From: Betaproteobacteria bacterium
Lineage (GTDB): Bacteria; Pseudomonadota; Gammaproteobacteria; Burkholderiales; Burkholderiaceae_C
DNA: 64,000 nucleotides
Reading direction: 5' to 3'
Assembly: GCA_016716535.1 (NCBI GenBank)
Contig: JADJWD010000007.1
Location: forward strand, 124,001-188,000
The notes under the pieces are model-generated. The model made no database searches. It was not told the DNA's origin and saw only the letters and a program-made list of their open reading frames with translations. Below are positions 43,068-51,750 of this stretch, piece by piece. A program made the position numbers and the translations under genes. How positions within the stretch are numbered: the first letter of the stretch is position 1; every line of letters begins with the position of its first letter.

Positions 43068-44411
43068 ATGGGCCACGCCGAACCGCAAGCCACCGCCAGC
43101 ACCGCCAGCGCCGCCGACGCGCGTGCGCCGTACTGGATGCCCTTCAGCCCGAACAAGGAGTTCAAGGCCGAGCCCAAGCTGTTCGCGCGCGCCAAGGGCA
43201 TGTACTTCTACACCCCCGAGGGGCGCGAAGTCATCGACGCGTCGGCGGGGCTGTTCTGCGTCGCCGCCGGCCACTGCCGCACCGAGATCGCCGACGCGGT
43301 GCACGAGCAGCTGCTGACGCTGGACTTCACGGCGCCGTTCCTGCGCGCGCATGCCAAGGCGTTCGAGCTGGCCGAGCGCGTCACGCACTACACGCCGAAG
43401 GGGCTGAACCGCATCTTCTTCACCAACTCGGGCAGCGAGGCGGTGGACACGGCGATGAAGATCGCGCTCGCCTGGCACCGCATCAAGGGCCAGCCCCAGC
43501 GGCAGATGTTCGTCGCGCGCGAGCGTGCGTATCACGGCGTCAACATGGGCGGCGTGTCGCTGGCCGGCATGGTGAACAACCGGCGCACGTTCGGCCTCGG
43601 GCTCGCCGGCGTGCACCACATGCGCCACACGGCGCTGCCGCAGAACAAGTTCGCCAAGGGCCAGCCCGAACACGGCGCCGACTTGGCCGACGACCTGCTG
43701 CGCTTCTGCAACCTGTACGGCGGCGAGAACATCGCCGCGTGTTTCGTCGAGCCGGCGGCCGGCTCGTTCGGCTGCCTGCCGCCACCGAAGGGCTACCTCG
43801 ACCGGCTGCGCGAGATCTGCACGCAGCACGGCATCCTGCTCGTCTTCGACGAGGTCATCACCGGCTGGGGCCGCATGGGCGCGCCGTTCGGCGCGCAGGC
43901 GTTCGGCGTCACGCCCGACCTGTTGACGATGGCCAAGGCCATCACCAACGGCGCGCAGCCGATGGGTGCGGTGGCGGCACGCCAGGACATCTACGACGAC
44001 ATCACCAACGCCGGCCCGGCCAAGGGCGTGGAGTTCTTCCACGGCTACACGTACAGCGCGCACCCGGCGAGCTGCGCGGCGGGCCTGGCGATGATGGACA
44101 TCTTCGCCAAGGAGCGGCTGATCGAGCGCGCCGCGGCGGCGAGCCCGAAGTTCATCGAGGCGATGCACTCGCTGGCCGACTGCCCGGTGGTCACCGACAT
44201 CCGCAGCATCGGCCTGATGGCGGCGGTCGACGTGGCCGTCGATGGCACGCCCGGCGCGCGCGGGCACGAGGCGCAGAAGCGCCTCTACGACGCGGGCCTG
44301 AACCTCAAGAGCACCGGCGACGCGCTGATCGTTGCGCCGCCGCTGGTGATGGAAGACAAGCACCTGGACGAGATCGTGTCCAAGCTGCGGGGGGTGTTGA
44401 AGGGGTTGTAA
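43068..44411 (+). CDS. Omega-amino acid:pyruvate aminotransferase (class III)
   Basis: This 447-residue PLP enzyme belongs to the class III omega-aminotransferases, probably beta-alanine:pyruvate type. Family segments are YWMPFSPNKEFKAEPKL, DASAGLFCVAAGH, FFTNSGSEAVDTAMKIALAW, the cofactor Asp in ILLVFDEVITGWGRMG, and the Schiff-base Lys290 in MAKAITNGAQPMG. FHGYTYSAHPASCAAG follows. The WMPF opening is typical of beta-alanine-pyruvate transaminases. It follows the kyn genes in the same direction with GGAG before the ATG. A direct role in tryptophan breakdown is not clear, and the pairing may be coincidental. It converges with opgH. Confidence 0.9.
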   Translation: MGHAEPQATASTASAADARAPYWMPFSPNKEFKAEPKLFARAKGMYFYTPEGREVIDASAGLFCVAAGHCRTEIADAVHEQLLTLDFTAPFLRAHAKAFELAERVTHYTPKGLNRIFFTNSGSEAVDTAMKIALAWHRIKGQPQRQMFVARERAYHGVNMGGVSLAGMVNNRRTFGLGLAGVHHMRHTALPQNKFAKGQPEHGADLADDLLRFCNLYGGENIAACFVEPAAGSFGCLPPPKGYLDRLREICTQHGILLVFDEVITGWGRMGAPFGAQAFGVTPDLLTMAKAITNGAQPMGAVAARQDIYDDITNAGPAKGVEFFHGYTYSAHPASCAAGLAMMDIFAKERLIERAAAASPKFIEAMHSLADCPVVTDIRSIGLMAAVDVAVDGTPGARGHEAQKRLYDAGLNLKSTGDALIVAPPLVMEDKHLDEIVSKLRGVLKGL

Positions 44412-44420
44412 GCGGAGCCA

Positions 44421-46724
44421 TCAACCCTCGGGCCAGACGGCTCCCCCGCCTTCGGCCCCTTCGACCGCTTCCAGTTCGAGCAACCGGCGCACAGCCTCGC
44501 GGGCGCGCGCGCGCACGGCGTCGTCGATGCGCCGCGCCGGGCGCTCGCGCACGGCGGCGCGTGGCGCCGCGGCCACTTCGATCTTCGCCTCGTACGACGT
44601 CGGCGCCTGCGTCCACATCGCCACCAGGTCCTGCTGCGACTGCATCCACGCCGGCAGCTCGGGCGTGCGGCCGGTGCCGGGCACGGCGCCGAGCACCGCA
44701 ACGGCCAGCACGCCGGCAGCGACGAAGGCGCGCGAGCGACCCATCGACCAGCCGACTGCGCTTGCCGCTACGCCAGGCGCTGCGGCCGTGGCCGGCGCCG
44801 GCGGCGGCGCCAGCATCGCGAACGAACGTGTCTCACCGGCGCGCGCCAGCGGCCGCGGTGGCCGGCGCGCCTCGGGGTTCCACAAGAGCCCCGCGCGCTC
44901 GAGCCGCCGGCCGATGCCGGGGCTGGCGCTGGCCACCGTCAACGGCACGCCCAGCAGCAGCGGCAGCAGCACGAGCCAGCCTTCGGCGCCGGCCAGGTCC
45001 GACAGCGCCATCGCCAGCACCAGCAGCGCCAGCGGCGGCCACACGAGCCGCCCGAGGCGCGCCCAGGCGTCGCGCCAAGCCACCTCGTCGGCCTGGCGCG
45101 AAGGCGAGCGCCACTCCAGTGACAGCCCCGTCAGCGCGCTCAACACGAAGAGGCTGTGCGCCAGCATGCGCAGCGGCGCCTGCATCGCCGACAGCGCCAG
45201 TTCGGCCACCGCACTGGCCACGAGGCGCGCCGTGCCGCCGTACTGCTTCTGTTCGTGCAACGCCAGCACGGCGCCCAGCGCCAGCACACGAGGCAACAGC
45301 AGCAGCACGAGCGTCAGCATCCATAGCGCCGTGCTGCCGATGACAACGGCGTGACCGCCGCTGCTGTCAGCCGTCGCCCCGCCTGCACCGGCCACGAAAC
45401 CCAGCCCGAGAAACACCAGCCACAGCGGCGCGACGAGGTACGAAAACGCCGCCGTCGCAAACGTCGCGCGGTGCACCGGCCGCCAGCCGGGCTCGGCGAC
45501 GAGGCGCGCGTTCTGCAGATTGCCCTGGCACCAGCGGCGGTCGCGCTGCAGCTCGTCCAGCAGATGCGGCGGGTTCTGCTCCCAGCTGCCGCCAAGCGAC
45601 GGCGCCAGCCACACCTCGAAGCCGGCGCGCGACATCAGCGCCGCCTCGACGAAATCGTGCGAGAGGATTTCGCCCGCGAGCCCGCCCTGGCCCGGCAGCT
45701 TCGCGAGCGCGCAGTGCTTCATGAACGGCTCGACGCGGAGGATCGCGTTGTGCCCCCAGTAGTGCGAATCGCCGAGCTGCCAGTACGCCATCCCCAGGCT
45801 GAAGAGCCGCCCGGTGACGCGGTGCGCGAACTGCTGCGCGCGCGCATGCAGCGTGCCGTGGCCCGTGGGCTGCGGCAGCGTCTGCACGATGCCGGCGCGG
45901 GGATTGGCCTCCATCAGCCGCACCAGCGAGACGAGCGTGTCGCCGTGCATCGTGCTGTCGGCGTCGAGGACGACCATGTAGCGGTAGTCGCGCCCCCAGC
46001 GGCGGCAGAAGTCGGCGACGTTGCCGGCCTTGCGCTTCACACGCCGCCGGCGCCAGCGGTAGAAGACGCGCCCGCCGGCGGTGACCGGGCTGTCGCCGAG
46101 CATGCGGCGCAGCGCCTCCCATGCGCGCAGTTCGGCGGCGCGCAGCGCGGGATCGCTGGTGTCGCTGAGGACATAGAAGTCGAAGAGGCTCAACGCGCCC
46201 GTGGCCGCGAGCGATTCACAGGTGGCGCGCAGGCCGCCGAAGACGGTGGCGATGTCCTCGTTGCACACCGGCATGATCACCGCGGTGCGCGCGGCGCGCG
46301 CGATCGGGGCGCGTGTCGCCGACATCGCAGCAGCGTCCGCCACCGGCGGCGCCAGCGCATGCACATCCCCGCGCCACAACACCCACGCGCCCATCAGCGC
46401 GGTCGCAAAGCCGATCGCGAGCCACGTGAACAGCAGCACCAGCAGTGCGCTGTAGAGCCACGCCAGCGCCCCCGCATCGGGCGGCAGCGCCTGCCACTGC
46501 ACCACCGCGGCGCTGCCGGCCAACAGCGCCACGAGCACGAGCAGCGCGCTGCGCCGCCGCCGCGCCGCGGCGTGCCATGGTGCCGTTGGCGCCTGGTCTT
46601 GCCAGACGAGGCCCGGCCACAGCGCGAGCACGAGGCCGCGCATCAGCCCGAACCAGGGCCGCGGGGTCATCGAGCCGCGATTCAGACGCGGCGCGGTGCG
46701 CGAGTTCGATGTCATCGGTGTCAC
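44421..46724 (-). CDS. opgH: Glucans biosynthesis glucosyltransferase OpgH
   Basis: This inner-membrane family 2 glycosyltransferase of 767 residues makes the beta-1,2-glucan backbone of osmoregulated periplasmic glucans from UDP-glucose. Several membrane helices flank a cytoplasmic catalytic domain: TAVIMPVCNED, YMVVLDADSTMHGDTL (DxD), the WGHNAILR segment, LSHDFVEAALMSRAG and RDRRWCQGNLQNARL (QxxRW-type motif). The final 130 residues are Ala/Arg-rich and less conserved. GTG at 46724 overlaps the opgG stop (GTGA); an in-frame ATG lies three codons later (46715). opgG-opgH forms the usual two-gene operon. Confidence 0.95.
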   Translation of the reverse strand: MTPMTSNSRTAPRLNRGSMTPRPWFGLMRGLVLALWPGLVWQDQAPTAPWHAAARRRRSALLVLVALLAGSAAVVQWQALPPDAGALAWLYSALLVLLFTWLAIGFATALMGAWVLWRGDVHALAPPVADAAAMSATRAPIARAARTAVIMPVCNEDIATVFGGLRATCESLAATGALSLFDFYVLSDTSDPALRAAELRAWEALRRMLGDSPVTAGGRVFYRWRRRRVKRKAGNVADFCRRWGRDYRYMVVLDADSTMHGDTLVSLVRLMEANPRAGIVQTLPQPTGHGTLHARAQQFAHRVTGRLFSLGMAYWQLGDSHYWGHNAILRVEPFMKHCALAKLPGQGGLAGEILSHDFVEAALMSRAGFEVWLAPSLGGSWEQNPPHLLDELQRDRRWCQGNLQNARLVAEPGWRPVHRATFATAAFSYLVAPLWLVFLGLGFVAGAGGATADSSGGHAVVIGSTALWMLTLVLLLLPRVLALGAVLALHEQKQYGGTARLVASAVAELALSAMQAPLRMLAHSLFVLSALTGLSLEWRSPSRQADEVAWRDAWARLGRLVWPPLALLVLAMALSDLAGAEGWLVLLPLLLGVPLTVASASPGIGRRLERAGLLWNPEARRPPRPLARAGETRSFAMLAPPPAPATAAAPGVAASAVGWSMGRSRAFVAAGVLAVAVLGAVPGTGRTPELPAWMQSQQDLVAMWTQAPTSYEAKIEVAAAPRAAVRERPARRIDDAVRARAREAVRRLLELEAVEGAEGGGAVWPEG

Positions 46725-48292
46725 TCCGGCGGCAACGCAAACGCCCAGGTCTCGCTGAGCGTGCGTTCACCTGCTTTCAGGAAGGCGCGCAGCTCGACCG
46801 CCTGGCGGGGATCGAGGCGCTGGAAATCGACGGTGACGCGCCAGCCGCCGGTGGCGGCGTTCGGCTGCGCGATGGCGCGCAGGCCGCGCACGTTGGTGTT
46901 GCCGGTGACGACGGCGCTCACGGCGTCGGCTGCCAGCCCTTCGAGCGCCGGGCCGGCGAAGTCGACATGCATCTGGTGCGCGTCGCGCTCGCGCGGCCGT
47001 GCGGCGTCCTGCCAGCCGTGGCCGCGCCGCGATTGGGTCACCCACGCACCCGGCGGCGGCGCGAGGCCGGCGCCGCCGAAGTGCACGCGCCAGGCCCACT
47101 CGAGCGGCGCGCCGCCCGGCACGGGCAGCCGGTCGGGCACCCACCAGGCGCCGATGTTGTCGTGCGTCTCGTCGGGCGTGCCGAACTGCAGCAGCTGCAC
47201 GCGGCCGGCACCCCAGTCGCCGATCGGCTCGACCCAGGCGCTCGGCCGCCGGTCGTAGCGCGCCTCGAGATCTTCGTAGCTCGTGAACGCGCGGTCGCGC
47301 TGCATCAGGCCGAAGCCGCGCGGCGAGGTGGCCGCGAACGACGTGACGAAGACGCCGCGCGGGTTGACGAGCGGGCGCCACAGCCACTCGCCGTTGAGCG
47401 CGATCTGCAGGCCGTCGGAATCGTGCACCTCGGGGCGGTAGTCGCCCGCGGCCGGCTGGTTCTCGCCGGCGAGGAACATGCTCGTCAGCGGCGCGATGCC
47501 GAGCTGCCGCACCGGCGCGCGCAGGTGGACGCGCGCGCGCACGTCGATCGCCGTCGCGGCGCCCGGGCGCACGACGAACTCGTAGGCACCGGTGGCACGC
47601 GGGCTGTCCAGCAGCGCGAAGAAGCGCAGCGCGCGTGCGCCCGGCGCCGGGCGCTCGAACCAGTAGGTCGTGAAGGCGGGGAACTCCTCGCCGGTGTTCT
47701 CGGCCGCGCCGACGCTGTCGATGGCCAGGCCCCGCGCCGAAAGGCCGTACTGCAAGCCCGCGCCGACGGCGCGGAAGTAGCTCGCGCCGAGGAAGACGAC
47801 GACCTCGTCGAGGCGGTTCGGCGCATTGAGCGCGAAGTGCGCGCGCCAGCCCGCGGCGCCGGCCACCGGCAGGCCGGCGGCCGGGCCGTCGTTGCGGAAC
47901 ACCGCCGCCGGCACGTCGATCGCGCGCACGCGGCCTTCGACGATCTCGTGCAGCATGAGCGGCCGCGTGCTGCCGCGGCCGATCGGGAAGAACTGCAGCT
48001 GGAACGGCGAGCCGGTGTCGCGCCAGAGCGATCGCTCGGTCTTGAAGCGCACGGCGCGGTACTCGTCGTAGGTGAGCGCGGCGAGCGCCGGCTGCGCGGC
48101 GACAGCCTGATACGGACGTTGCGCCAGCGCGGCCGCCTCGCGCGCCGCGTCTTCGAAACCGAAGGCGGCCGCCACAGGCGCAAAGCCGATGCCGGCCAGC
48201 GCTGCCACCAGCACCGCGGCGCATTGCCGCGCGCGGCGCGCGCGAAGGTCCAAGGCGGCAAGAAGCGGGGATCTCGGGGAGAGGATCGGCAC
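46721..48292 (-). CDS. opgG: Periplasmic glucan biosynthesis protein OpgG
   Basis: This protein of about 523 residues acts in the periplasm in branching or modifying osmoregulated glucans. It has the MdoG domain: LTYDEYRAVRFKTERSLWR, FQLQFFPIGRGSTRPL, YFRAVGAGLQYGLSARGLAI, GEEFPAFTTYWFERP, and FVTSFAATSPRGFGLMQRDR, and a C-terminal Ig-like part. The start is uncertain. GTG at 48292 gives a convincing signal peptide (RARRAR followed by CAAVLVAALAGIGF) and the usual length; upstream in-frame sequence looks non-coding. OpgD is a paralogue with the same fold, so the G name is by operon order. It is cotranscribed with opgH by overlap. Confidence 0.93.
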   Translation of the reverse strand: MPILSPRSPLLAALDLRARRARQCAAVLVAALAGIGFAPVAAAFGFEDAAREAAALAQRPYQAVAAQPALAALTYDEYRAVRFKTERSLWRDTGSPFQLQFFPIGRGSTRPLMLHEIVEGRVRAIDVPAAVFRNDGPAAGLPVAGAAGWRAHFALNAPNRLDEVVVFLGASYFRAVGAGLQYGLSARGLAIDSVGAAENTGEEFPAFTTYWFERPAPGARALRFFALLDSPRATGAYEFVVRPGAATAIDVRARVHLRAPVRQLGIAPLTSMFLAGENQPAAGDYRPEVHDSDGLQIALNGEWLWRPLVNPRGVFVTSFAATSPRGFGLMQRDRAFTSYEDLEARYDRRPSAWVEPIGDWGAGRVQLLQFGTPDETHDNIGAWWVPDRLPVPGGAPLEWAWRVHFGGAGLAPPPGAWVTQSRRGHGWQDAARPRERDAHQMHVDFAGPALEGLAADAVSAVVTGNTNVRGLRAIAQPNAATGGWRVTVDFQRLDPRQAVELRAFLKAGERTLSETWAFALPPE

Positions 48293-48620
48293 GGTCGGCA
48301 GCGGGCAGGCGGGCGTCAGGGCGACGGAGAGCGGCGCAAGCAGCGGAAGCAGCGGGAAGCAGCGGGGGAGCAACGGAGATACCGTCAGCCAGCGGTCAGT
48401 TTTGACCGCCCGGAGGCAACCGGACAGAACGCTGGCAAACCCCATGCCGGCCGACAGCCGGCCGCCTAACGACGAAACAGAATGTGTCGCGCGGCGGGCC
48501 ATCGTCGCGCCGGCGACATTCCCGGGCCGGCACAGAATGGCGGCCGGACGGCGCACTCGTGCGCCAATGCCCTTCCTCCCTTCCTGCCTTCCTGTCCACT
48601 CGCACTCACCGCCGCCGGCC
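48293..48620. other. Intergenic region between opgG and thiolase gene
   Basis: This 328-base divergent region holds no convincing gene. It contains three copies of AAGCAGCGG at 48338-48365, a dyad GCGGTCA-GTTT-TGACCGC at 48392-48409, a dyad GGCGCAC-TC-GTGCGCC at 48550-48565, and a CTTCC-rich pyrimidine tract at 48571-48596 just before the thiolase gene. The dyads could be operators for the divergent promoters. No -35/-10 pair stands out. Confidence 0.55.
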
Positions 48621-49880
48621 ATGACCACCGTCTATCTCATCGGCACCTCGTGCACCCCGTTCGGCAAGCACCCGCAACGATCATTCGCCGACTTGGCGCG
48701 CGAGGCGTATCTCGGTGTACTCGCCGACGCGGGGCTGGCCAGCAGCGACGCCGCGGTCATCGAGCAGGCCTGGTTCGGCAACTGCGGCATGGGCCAGTGG
48801 GGCCAGGGCGGCATCCGCGGCCAGGTGTGCTTCACGCCGCTCGTCGAAGAGGGCTTGTTTCCCGAGCGTGTGCCGATGATCAACGTCGAAGGCGGCTGCG
48901 CGACCGCGTCGTTCGCCTTCCACGGCGCGGTGAAGGACGTGCTGTCCGGCCAGGCGCAGGTGAGCCTGGCGATCGGCGTCGAGAAGCTCGTCAGCCCCGA
49001 CGACCCGGCGCGCGTGCCGGCGATCTTCGCCACCGCCATCGATCAGCTCGAGCCCGAGCGCTGGCACAGCTACTACGCACGCGCCGGCGAGGCGGCCGGC
49101 AAACCGTTCGAGACCGCCGCCAACCGCACCGTCTACATGGACACCTACGCGATGCAGGCGGCCTGGCACATGAAGACGCACGGCACGACGCAGCGGCAGA
49201 TCGCCACCGGCGCGGCGAAGAACCACCACCACGGCAGCCTGAATCCGCTGGCGCAGTACCGCTTCGAGCTGACGGTGGACGAGGTGCTCGCCGACCGCGA
49301 GGTGAGCTGGCCGCTGACGCGCGCGATGTGCTCGCCGCTCGGCGACGGCGCGGCCGCGGCGCTGGTGTGCAGCGAGGCGGCGCTGGTCCACTTTCCGCCG
49401 GCGGCGCGGTCACGCGCGGTGAAGGTGCGTGCGAGTGAACTCTCGGGCGGCAAGTACCGGCGGCTGGACGAACCGGGCCTGTCGCGCATTGCCGCCGAAA
49501 AGGCCTACGCACGCGCCGGCCTGGCGCCCACCGACATCGACCTCGTCGAGTTGCACGACGCGACGTCGTTCTCCGAGATCTACCAGCTCGAGATGCTGCG
49601 CCTCGCGCCCGAAGGCCGCGGCGGCCCGTTCGTCGAATCGGGCGCCACGGCGCTCGGCGGCCGGCTGCCGGTCAACCTCTCCGGCGGCCTCGTCTCCAAG
49701 GGCCACCCGATCGGGGCGACGGGGCTGTCGATGATCTACGAGACGTGTTTGCAGCTGCGCGGCGAAGCCGGCGCGCGCCAGGCCAAGAGCGCTGCGATCG
49801 GCCTCGTCGAAAACGGCGGCGGCGTGATGGGCTTCGACGAGGCGGCGTGCGCGGTGCATATCCTCGAGAAGGATCGCTGA
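48621..49880 (+). CDS. SCP2-type thiolase family protein
   Basis: This 419-residue thiolase-fold protein is of the sterol-carrier-protein-2/lipid-transfer type. It starts TTVYLIGTSCTPFGKHP, has the nucleophile region INVEGGCATASFAFHG (Cys93), a mid HD motif in LVELHDATSFSEIYQLEML, and GGLVSKGHPIGATGLSMIYE. The glycine-rich NGGGVMGFDEAACAVHIL end replaces the CxG motif of ordinary thiolases (GGGVMGFDEA carries no Cys), as in SCP2-like thiolases with uncertain condensing ability. It may act in fatty acid or steroid breakdown. The ATG at 48621 lies after a CT-rich tract, with no clear ribosome site. Confidence 0.9.
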   Translation: MTTVYLIGTSCTPFGKHPQRSFADLAREAYLGVLADAGLASSDAAVIEQAWFGNCGMGQWGQGGIRGQVCFTPLVEEGLFPERVPMINVEGGCATASFAFHGAVKDVLSGQAQVSLAIGVEKLVSPDDPARVPAIFATAIDQLEPERWHSYYARAGEAAGKPFETAANRTVYMDTYAMQAAWHMKTHGTTQRQIATGAAKNHHHGSLNPLAQYRFELTVDEVLADREVSWPLTRAMCSPLGDGAAAALVCSEAALVHFPPAARSRAVKVRASELSGGKYRRLDEPGLSRIAAEKAYARAGLAPTDIDLVELHDATSFSEIYQLEMLRLAPEGRGGPFVESGATALGGRLPVNLSGGLVSKGHPIGATGLSMIYETCLQLRGEAGARQAKSAAIGLVENGGGVMGFDEAACAVHILEKDR

Positions 49881-50019
49881 AAGGCGAACGGCTGGGAGGT
49901 CCTCCGAGCCGTCCGGGCTGCGCCCGCGAAAGCCGCGCGTGCCGCCGCACCGACCGGGCGGGGGCGTGCGGCTGGCGCCGCAAGCGGCCTGCCGCCGAAG
50001 CCCGGGCCGTGCGCCTCTC

Positions 50020-50382
50020 TCAGCGGGCCGCCAGCACCGTGCCCGCTGCGCGCAGCGGCTGGCGCGACAGCGCGAACGAGCCGCTGTCCTCGCCGGTCAT
50101 CGCCGACACGGTGGCGCGGTCGCTGGCGAGCAGCTCGGCGCGCACGTCTTCGCGCGACTTCAGGCTCTTGGCCAGCGCCAGCGGGTTGTAGCTCGTCGAC
50201 CAGGCGCGGATCGAGCCGTCGGCGCGGGCCTGGAACAGCTCGGCCTGCACCTGCGCGCGCGTCACGGCGCTCGTCGCAGCCTGCGGGTACTCGTAGGTCG
50301 CCTCCTGGGCGAAGGCCGGCGCGGCGGCGAAGCCGATGGCGGCGATCGTGGCGGTGGCGAAAACTTGGGTCAGCTTGCTCAT
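50020..50382 (-). CDS. DUF4148 periplasmic protein
   Basis: This 120-residue protein has a signal peptide (KLTQVFATATIAAIGFAAA then AFAQEA cleavage) and a DUF4148 domain: VTRAQVQAELFQARADGSI and NPLALAKSLKSREDVRAE. The C-terminal half (ASDRATVSAMTGEDSGSF) is less conserved. The family occurs mostly in Burkholderiales, often in several copies, with unknown function. The ATG at 50382 has AGGAAGG ten bases upstream. It is divergent from a lipoprotein gene, with 233 bases between them that hold no further gene I can support. Confidence 0.9.
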   Translation of the reverse strand: MSKLTQVFATATIAAIGFAAAPAFAQEATYEYPQAATSAVTRAQVQAELFQARADGSIRAWSTSYNPLALAKSLKSREDVRAELLASDRATVSAMTGEDSGSFALSRQPLRAAGTVLAAR

Positions 50383-50615
50383 GATGGGATGCCTTCCTGT
50401 GCGGTTGCGGGTTGAACGTCTTGCATCGACGTGAAGGCATTGTTCGAAGCGCGTCCGAGGCGGCACGAACACGAGGATTACGAATTGGTTATCTCGACCG
50501 CGCCGCGAGCGCACCCGCATCGCGCGCACAACCCCCGGGAACACCCCGAGGAAGCTTTCGCTCATCCGGCGCGTAATCCCGTCTCCCACAACGCGAACCA
50601 TCAGGAGACCGATCG

Positions 50616-51305
50616 ATGCGACCCCTGCGACGCCTCCCTGCCCTCGCGCTGGCTGCTGCCGCCGCGGCCACGCTGCTCGCCGCCTGCGCCACGGCGCCTT
50701 CCACCGGCCCGATGACGTTCTTCATCACCAGCGCCGGCTCGGGCAAGGGCGCCGACCTCGGCGGCCTGGCCGGCGCCGATGCGCACTGCCAGCGCCTGGC
50801 CGCCGCTGCCGGCGCCGGCAGCCGCACCTGGCGCGCCTACCTCAGCGTGCCGGGCGCCTTCCCGTCGCCGGGCAACCCGAGCGGCGTCGCGTCGGTGCAC
50901 GCGCGCGACCGCATCGGCGGCGGCCCCTGGCACAACGCCAAGGGCGCGCTGATCGCGCGCAACCTCGCGCACCTGCACAACGGCAACAACATCAGCAAGG
51001 AGACGGCGCTCGACGAGAAGGGCGCCATCGTCAAGGGCCGCGGCGACACGCCCAACGAGCACGACATCCTCACCGGCAGCCGCGCCGACGGCACCGCCTT
51101 CGCGCCGCAGACCGACACCACCTGCAAGGCGTGGACGAGCAGCAGCGACGGCTCGGCGATCCTCGGCCACCACGACCGCATCGGCCCCTTGCCCGAGAAC
51201 TGGGCCAAGAGCTGGAACTTCTCGCACCAGAGCGCCGGCTGCAGCCAGGAGGCGCTGGTGCGCACCGGCGGCTCGGGGCGGTTCTACTGCTTCGCGGCGA
51301 ACTGA
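50616..51305 (+). CDS. Conserved lipoprotein of unknown function
   Basis: This 229-residue protein has a lipoprotein signal: basic MRPLRRLPALAL, a hydrophobic core and the lipobox LAAC near residue 24. The mature part has five more Cys and begins MTFFITSAGSGKGADLGGL, then HCQRLAAAAGAGSRTWRAYLS, RIGGGPWHNAKGALIARN and NGNNISKETALDEKG. This pattern is known in hypothetical proteins of proteobacteria with a lectin-like or DUF1554-like layout, as I recall, but no function is assigned. Aromatic residues and conserved Cys (CKAW, AGCSQE, YCFAAN) suggest a disulfide-bonded fold. AGGAGA lies eight bases before the ATG. Confidence 0.82.
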   Translation: MRPLRRLPALALAAAAAATLLAACATAPSTGPMTFFITSAGSGKGADLGGLAGADAHCQRLAAAAGAGSRTWRAYLSVPGAFPSPGNPSGVASVHARDRIGGGPWHNAKGALIARNLAHLHNGNNISKETALDEKGAIVKGRGDTPNEHDILTGSRADGTAFAPQTDTTCKAWTSSSDGSAILGHHDRIGPLPENWAKSWNFSHQSAGCSQEALVRTGGSGRFYCFAAN

Positions 51306-51322
51306 GGCCGCGCCGCTACCCG

Positions 51323-51739
51323 CTACTCCTTCGCCGCCCGCACCGCCCCGCGCAGCGCCTTGACCTCGCCGCGCTGCGTCTTCGCCTCGACGCGGCGGCG
51401 CTTTGCGGCGAGCGTCGGCTTCGTCGGCCGGCGCACCTTGGGTACGTGCGCGGCGGCGGCGATCATCGCGGTGAGGCGGTCGACCGCCTCCTGGCGGTTG
51501 CGCTCGAGGCTGCGGTGCTCCTGCGCCTTGATGACGACGACGCCCTCGCGGCTGATGCGCGCGTCGCCGGTGGCCAGCAGCCGCTCCTTCACCGCCTCGG
51601 GCAGCGACGAGGCGCGCACGTCGTAGCGCAGGTGCACCGCGTTGGACACCTTGTTGACGTTCTGCCCGCCGGCGCCCTGCGCGCGTACGGCGGTGAACTC
51701 GATTTCGCTCTCGAGTGGCGTGAGGTCGGCGCGGGGCAT
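51323..51739 (-). CDS. arfB: Alternative ribosome-rescue factor ArfB
   Basis: This 138-residue protein is the peptidyl-tRNA hydrolase ArfB (YaeJ), which rescues ribosomes stalled without a stop codon. The catalytic GGQ is at 24-26 in QGAGGQNVNKVSNAV, preceded by ESEIEFTAVRA. The basic C-terminal tail (KVRRPTKPTLAAKRRRVEAKTQR) enters the empty mRNA channel in the known mechanism. It is 11 bases downstream of the EamA transporter gene in the same direction. ATG 51739 gives the usual N terminus; the longer upstream frame lies within the EamA gene. Confidence 0.95.
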   Translation of the reverse strand: MPRADLTPLESEIEFTAVRAQGAGGQNVNKVSNAVHLRYDVRASSLPEAVKERLLATGDARISREGVVVIKAQEHRSLERNRQEAVDRLTAMIAAAAHVPKVRRPTKPTLAAKRRRVEAKTQRGEVKALRGAVRAAKE

Positions 51740-51750
51740 CGTGGATGCAG

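Noticed and set aside
48293..48628. OpgG start at 48628 or at internal ATGs upstream of 48292
   Set aside because: The extra sequence is built from repeats and dyads and would put a second hydrophobic segment before the real signal peptide.
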